Of a DNA stretch of 64,000 nt, positions 59,098 through 64,000 are shown piece after piece (positions within the stretch are counted from its first letter, which is position 1; the number at the start of each line of letters is the position of its first letter). The notes under the pieces are model-generated. The model was not told where the DNA came from. It worked only from the letters and a program-made list of their open reading frames with translations, and ran no database searches. Where the stretch lies: positions 1-64,000 of the forward strand of contig OZ237737.1 in NCBI GenBank assembly GCA_965178125.1, read 5' to 3'. This DNA comes from Bilabrum cf. latius. Taxonomy: Eukaryota > Bigyra: Bicosoecida > Bigyra > Bicosoecida. The translations under genes were made by a program, and so were the position numbers.

Positions 59098-60322
59098 ATG
59101 CTGACTAAATTCGCCGCTATGTTTGCTATTGTTGCTACCAGTGCGTTTGCCGCGTGCCCGAACAGCTGCAGCGGCCATGGAAAGTGCGATGGCAACGACA
59201 AGGTAAGCTCCGTTGCGATGTCTCATCCAAGAATCTTAGAGCGCGAGTATTCACCATGGCCGTGCAGGACTTCATTGGCTGTTTCTTTACGACAAATTAT
59301 CACGGGTAGACCGATTGCACACCCACCGGAAGCGGCCCTGGAAGGGCAGCCGAGGCAACGCCCCCCAAACTGGAGAGGTGCATCTCCCGTCAATGCATTG
59401 ATGGATCCTATCACTCATATTTGGCGATCATATTGTTCCTGTTTATCGCAGTGCACCTGCTACAACCGCAAGGATGGTATCGTGGACGCCGAGGGCCGGA
59501 CCGTGCCCGCTTGGGTCGCACCTGACTGCTCCGAGAGGACTTGCCCGTACTCTGCCGCGTGGATCGACGACCCTTCCGCTGACAACACCGCTCATCGAAT
59601 GGCCGAGTGCTCCAACGCCGGAACCTGCGACCGTGCTTCTGGCGAGTGCCAGTGCTACGCCGGCTACACCGGTGAGAAGTCCGTCGAGGCGTTGAACGGA
59701 CACCGTGTCAGCTTGCCACGCCTGCCAGTCCTGCTCGGCCGCTCGCATGCACCTGCAACATATGCGCGATTCAAAGAAATCGAGCACTCTCTGAATGGGC
59801 TGCTCCTCCCCCTCCTCCTATCGATGAAGCCAAGCCCCGGTTCGTCCAGCTGCAGCACCCGCCTCAACTCACCTCCACCCCCCTCGCTTGCCCTTGTCCT
59901 TCTCTCTCGCTCTTTCACTCGCAGGCCGGGCATGCGACCGCACCTCGTGCCCTAGCGACTGCTCCGGACACGGCACCTGCCAGAGCCTCAAGCAGTTCTA
60001 CGTGGACCACCAGGAGGAGGCAGACAGCAGGGAGGGGGGAGGCGTCACGCTGGCATACTCCACGGCCTGGGACGCGACCAAGATGTTCGGATGCAAGTGC
60101 GAGCTGGGGTACCGCGGGCCCGACTGCGCCCAGCGCGAGTGTCCCTCCGGGGCTGACCCCCAGGGCGGGCCCGACGGGGATGGGTTCGTGTACTCTGGCA
60201 CGGGGCACGTGGAGTACAGGGACTGCTCGGGCCGGGGCACCTGCGACTACACCACGGGGCTGTGCAACTGCTTCCGGGGTGCATATGGCGAGGACTGCGC
60301 GCTGCAGTCCGCGCTCGTGTGA
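59098..60322 (+). CDS. Secreted EGF-like protein with CPxxCSGHG modules
   Basis: Three exons, 59098-59202, 59452-59671 and 59925-60322 (introns of 249 and 253 bp), give 240 residues ending in TGA. A signal peptide (LTKFAAMFAIVATSAFA) precedes ACPNSCSGHGKC. Two further modules follow: CTCYNRKDG...DCSERTCPYSAAW...CSNAGTC...CQCYAGYTG and CDRTSCPSDCSGHGTC...CKCELGYRGPDCAQRECPSG...CSGRGTC...CNCFRGAYGEDC. These tenascin-style EGF repeats are widespread in secreted proteins of stramenopiles and haptophytes. Splice sites fall at module borders, and all junctions keep the Cys pattern, which supports the exon model. The function is probably extracellular or lumenal binding, not enzymatic. Confidence 0.87.
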
Positions 60323-60624
60323 TGGTTGCGTGACAAGTGAGAGGACAGCGAGGTGCAAGCAAAGGCTGCAGGGCGATGATGTGGTGCGGCTGGATCTCCA
60401 CTCGAGGGCTTGCTCACATTGAGGGGTGTCTTGGTGGGCGGTACTCGAGCTGATTTTGATGATGCATCGCGCATGTTCAGTGTGCCTCAATCTTCGATTT
60501 CGTTTCATGACAGCTGTTTTATTTGGGTTGATAATTCAATACCACATCATCAGGGAGGCCCCGGATTTCGGACCGTGTCTCCACCAGCACGGCAATCCCA
60601 TGTAACCTCCCCCCCCTTCGGAGC
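60323..60624. other. Convergent intergenic region
   Basis: 302 bp between the stop of the EGF-like gene and the stop of PLAA. It should hold both 3' UTRs. I see no gene, no obvious polyadenylation signal and no repeat in it. Confidence 0.5.
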
Positions 60625-63600
60625 TCAGTGCCCGCCTGCACCTCCAGTGGCCGCTCCTGCCCCCGCCCCCTTGCCCTTTGTCTCCGCAAGGATCTGCAAC
60701 AACTCGCCTGCCTGCTCGCCCGTCGCATCCCCCGTCGCCTTGATGGCCTCCAGCCGCTTCAGCAGGCCGCCGTGCCCTTCCCCCGCAATGGGGACAGCAG
60801 CACCCTTGGCCCGTGGGACAGACGTGCCCAGGGCAAGCATCAAGAAGGTCTCCGCGGGACTCGGCGGGCCGGCACCCGCCTTGTCCCCTGCTGCGGCCAG
60901 CGCCCTCCCCGCGTGTCTCGCCACGCACTCCGCCAGTGCCTCGTTCCTGGGAGCCTGCTTCTGCTCCTGCTCAGCGGCGACCGCCAGGTTGAGCGCGAGC
61001 ACACCGCCCAGCGGCCACAGTTTCTCCGCCGCTGGGTTCAGCAGCACGCCCAGCACCCTGTCGAGGTGCTTGAGACTGCCCTCCGCCGCAGCGGGAGCCA
61101 GCCATGCCCTCCTGACCGGTGCAGCGTGGGCCATGTTCACCAGGCAGCCCGCGAACCGACTCACCTGCCCAGGCTTGAGCCCTGGGGCGCAGGCACAGTC
61201 CGCCAGTTTGGCCAGCAGCGGGATCGCCTTGCTGGCTAGCTGCTACCGGTGCGTCTCGAAGAGTGCAGCGATGCGGAACAGCTCCGACGCGGCCACGAGC
61301 CGTGCACCCGGCCACTGCAGCATGATCTTGTCCAGCAGCAGGCGCGACTCGGGGGCGGGGATGGTGTCAGAGTGCCGCTTGCCCTCCTCCTTTAGCCTGT
61401 CCACGAGCATCCCCAGCGTGCCCGTCTCTCCCACAGTGAGCTTTGCACCCGCATGCTCGCCCTCCAGCTTGTCCGAGGCCTCCCTGACCTTGGCCAGCAC
61501 CTTGTCCATCGGGGGCATGCTGCTCTGGGGCCGAGAGTCCAGGCACGGGAAATGCTTGAACCGACGGGCGCTTGCGCGGGGGGCCAGATCGGGCCGCGCG
61601 GGGAGTCCCCTCTGCTGCCTGACTTGCATGATGAAGTCTATGATCTGCTGCCGCTGCGACTGCTCGATGCCCTGGGACCTGTTCTCATGGAGGAACCTGT
61701 CCGCTGCGCTCTCCGGCCTCTCCTCTGAGCCGAAGGACAGCGTCAGGTTGGCCGCGCCTCCACCCGGCAGATCCACGGCAACAGGGGCAGTGAGCATCTC
61801 CCCCATCGTGCTGGCTCCCGCGCCGCCCGCACCCGAGGGCACAGACCCGTTCGCAGCCCCTGGCTGACCCCCGTCGCTGTCGCCCACATAGTCCCCCTCC
61901 ACGTTCCAGGCCCCGCCCACCGCTGACCACTGGCACACCTTGAGACCTCCTGTGGCCGAGTCCCGGAACAGCGCGATGTCACCATCCTTGGACCCGGGGA
62001 TGCTGTCTCGAGCCGCGAACTCCCCTCGCACTGGTATGCTCCCGCCCGAGGTGGACCCGGCGCCGCCCGCTCCAGGAGCCCCGCCCGACCCCGCGGCTGC
62101 GGCCGGTGGGTTCATCATCTGCTGGAATGCCGCCGCCGCCGCGCTGCCCTCTTGCGCCTGTCTCGCCGGGTCCTGCGACAGCACCAGCACGTGGCCCGCC
62201 CGACCCCTGGCCTGGTCCGTGCCGACCGCGATGTCCCCGTTTGGCAGGCCAGCGATGGCCCACGGCACTCCCGGGAGTGCCACTGCCTGCAGCAGCTCCA
62301 GATCCAGGGAAAATAGGCGCAAGCACCGGTCGTCCGACCCCACCGCGATCACCGCCCCGCCTGGAGCATCAGGGCGCGCGATGCAGGCCACCGCGAAGGT
62401 GAACACCCCCTGCCCCGCGGCGGTGGCCTCTCGAGAGACCGCCACGCAGCCCTTGGCCGCCCCGTTCCTGGTCCACAGCCTCAGATTCCCGTCGTTGGAC
62501 ACGGTGGCCAGGGCGGGTGGGCCCTTGGCCAGGCTCCCGTCGGGCCCCTTGGCCTCCTCCTCGGGCAGCTGGCTCGAAGGCAGGGCGCACACGGCACGCA
62601 CAGCGAGGTCATGCTCCTCGCAGCACCGCTCCAGCACGAACCCAGCCAGCGCTGCCTCGGCCACTTTCTCCTTCCCGCTGTCCCCACCTGCCGCCCCCTC
62701 TCCCCCTCCCCCCCCCCCTTGGAGCCCCTTGAGGGGGACCGGCTTCCACATGCGCAGGCACGCCCCGGCGTACCCTTGCCCTTGCTTGCGACCAGCCGCC
62801 GCCGCCGCCACCCTTCCGTCCGCCAGCACCACGGCGGGCGTCCCATTGTCGCTGCCCTCGTGCCTGTGAAGCTTCTCCCCCGTCTCGAGGTCCACCACGC
62901 TCCACGCGCCGTCCTGCCCGCCAGTCAGGAGCAGATCGCGGCCGGGGACGCCCCAGGCTCGCGCAGCGGATTCGGGCACCTGCTGCATGCTCATCACACC
63001 GGCGAGCATGTCCGTGTTCCGCGGGTGCACGACGATCTCGTGCTCAACCTTGAACTCGCCCGCGGGCGGACCATCACGGGGCTTGCCACTGGCAGCGCCG
63101 TCTCCCTCAGCGGCTGGTTTGGATGCACCGGCGGCTCCCAGCTCTGCTTTCGCGTCTTCCCACTTGTATATTCGCACGATTCCCCGAAGGTCCCCCGTCG
63201 CGATCCGGTTTTTGGTGAGGGGGCATACGGCGCGAACCATTGCCACGCTGCCGGGAACGGAGCCAACCATTTCAACCAAAGGCTACTCCTGCGAAGCAAC
63301 AGCCGCCCCCGCTGCCGAAGCTATTGCACCAGACGATGAGTGTTCTTGCGACTCCACAATTCTGGCTATATTGGCCATGGAATCGTCTCCACCCGAGATT
63401 AGGCCGCCACTTGGGAAAAGATCGCCTTTGCCTGGAGGAATGGACTGAAGCGCATGAACCTGCGGTGGTATTGGAACTCACATTTTGATTCTAAGCAGAT
63501 TGATCTAAACGAGAGGTCATCGATTTCGTCTACTACGCAGCAACTACACTTGCACACTCACGGCCTGCTCGTGTTCCGGCACGACAACAGAGGCAAACTT

Positions 63601-63675
63601 GAAGGCCAAAAACTCTTTGGTCTCTCCTTCTGCCCCTAACTTGAGCTTATCTACTGCATCACTAGATTCTGACAT
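60625..63675 (-). CDS. PLAA: PLAA/Doa1 (Ufd3) ubiquitin-binding Cdc48 cofactor
   Basis: Two exons, 63562-63675 and 60625-63459, joined in phase 0 across a 102-bp GTGAGT...CCGCAG intron, give 982 residues ending in TGA. An N-terminal WD40 propeller includes FPSGGLISGGDDSMANIAR (human PLAA PHGLIATGGNDHNICIF), LATVSNDGNLRLW and IAVGSDDRCLRLFSLD. A PFU ubiquitin-binding domain follows (VCQWSAVGGAWNVEGDYVGD ... AADRFLHENRS), then a C-terminal PUL armadillo domain from RFKHFPCLDSRP onwards. PLAA/Doa1 binds ubiquitin and the C-terminus of Cdc48/p97 and acts in ubiquitin recycling, mitochondrial quality control and lysophagy. Ala/Gly inserts lengthen the propeller loops, and some blades are poorly conserved. 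At least two TAG codons are read as Gln. It shares a 125-bp divergent promoter with the sulfatase gene. Confidence 0.9.
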
Positions 63676-63800
63676 GAAAAGTCACGATCTGCTGGCTAGA
63701 ATGCGCGCCTTTTCGTGCTTTCGCCGACCTCAGCTTGTTGCATCCGGAGCCAGAATAATAACCACACCGACTGCATCCTTTTACAGGACGATTGACGATA

Positions 63801-64000
63801 ATGCGCCTGTTGATCCTGGCCGGATTTGCTTGCTTTGCGAATGCGCTGGCTCCAGGTTCCAAGCCTCACGTTGTAGTAATGCTAGTCGACGACTGGGGCT
63901 GGGCCAACGCCGGATGGCATCGCGAGGCTGGATTCAACGAGAGTGCCACTCCCCACATGGACGAATTGGTCAAGGAAGGGATCGAGTTGAATCATCACTA
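63801..64000 (+). CDS. Sulfatase (arylsulfatase B-like), 5' part only
   Basis: The reading frame from ATG at 63801 runs off the right edge of the window after 66 codons. A signal peptide (MRLLILAGFACFANALA) is followed by KPHVVVMLVDDWGWAN, the sulfatase N-terminal strand with the two Asp that bind the active-site calcium. TPHMDELVKEGIELNHHY continues the family pattern seen in arylsulfatases. The formylglycine motif C/S-x-P-S-R should come just beyond the edge, so activity cannot be judged. The protein is probably secreted or lysosomal. Confidence 0.85.
   Translation, partial: MRLLILAGFACFANALAPGSKPHVVVMLVDDWGWANAGWHREAGFNESATPHMDELVKEGIELNHH

Noticed and set aside
63272-63481. Separate 69-codon ORF at the PLAA 5' end
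   Set aside because: It lies in a different frame across the PLAA intron and first WD segment; the spliced PLAA model explains the region.

Overview
This is the left end of a eukaryotic nuclear chromosome. It opens with a perfect (CCCTAA)n telomere at base 1, carries repeated subtelomeric elements to about 9.3 kb, and is then gene-dense and GC-rich to the right edge. Most genes are intronless or have one to three short GT-AG introns, mostly 88 to 150 nt. The key to reading it is the genetic code: in-frame TAG occurs dozens of times inside genes, at positions where the protein families have glutamine, and no gene I could assemble ends in TAG. TAA and TGA are the stops. All products below are read with TAG = Gln.

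The organism is a flagellate-type protist of uncertain group. Hints are TTAGGG telomeres, a QRICH2-like coiled-coil protein, a CDKL kinase, secreted EGF-like proteins with CPxxCSGHG modules and a secreted Cys-rich protein of the kind common in stramenopiles. Intron size and GC content argue against a ciliate. A stramenopile or another deep protist lineage is inference only.

Region 1 (1-9,303): three apparently identical 2,305-bp elements lie head to tail, separated by uninterrupted telomeric tracts of 84 and 100 repeats and bounded by 81 (terminal) and 87 (inner). Each holds a 300-codon ORF that starts 17 bp after the telomere repeat, then a 155-bp tandem satellite. A 47-bp G-rich minisatellite closes the block. 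The layout resembles yeast Y' elements with interstitial telomere repeats.

Region 2 (9,361-21,047): iron-dependent alcohol dehydrogenase, DPM2, CDKL kinase, a PDHX-like dihydrolipoyl acyltransferase homologue lacking the catalytic His, a small spliced ORF, a secreted Cys-rich protein, and the ribosome-assembly GTPase NOG1.

Region 3 (21,451-38,834): QRICH2-like coiled-coil protein, a TBC-TLDc (TBC1D24-like) protein, DNA ligase I, the EARP-interacting WD protein EIPR1, and a 1,738-aa RBR ubiquitin ligase joined to many membrane segments.

Region 4 (38,835-64,000): poorly characterised ORFs, a gamma-glutamylcyclotransferase-like protein, a 1,199-aa coiled-coil protein, RFC1, a nuclear acidic protein, a UIM-HECT ubiquitin ligase, a motorless WW-WW-MyTH4-FERM protein, a calmodulin-like protein, an EGF-like secreted protein, PLAA/Doa1, and the start of a sulfatase.

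There is no operon structure. Genes are packed in tight convergent pairs (often 55-110 bp apart) and divergent pairs sharing short promoters (125-370 bp). Ubiquitin-system genes (RBR, HECT, PLAA) and replication genes (LIG1, RFC1) recur, but nothing shows that they act as one unit.
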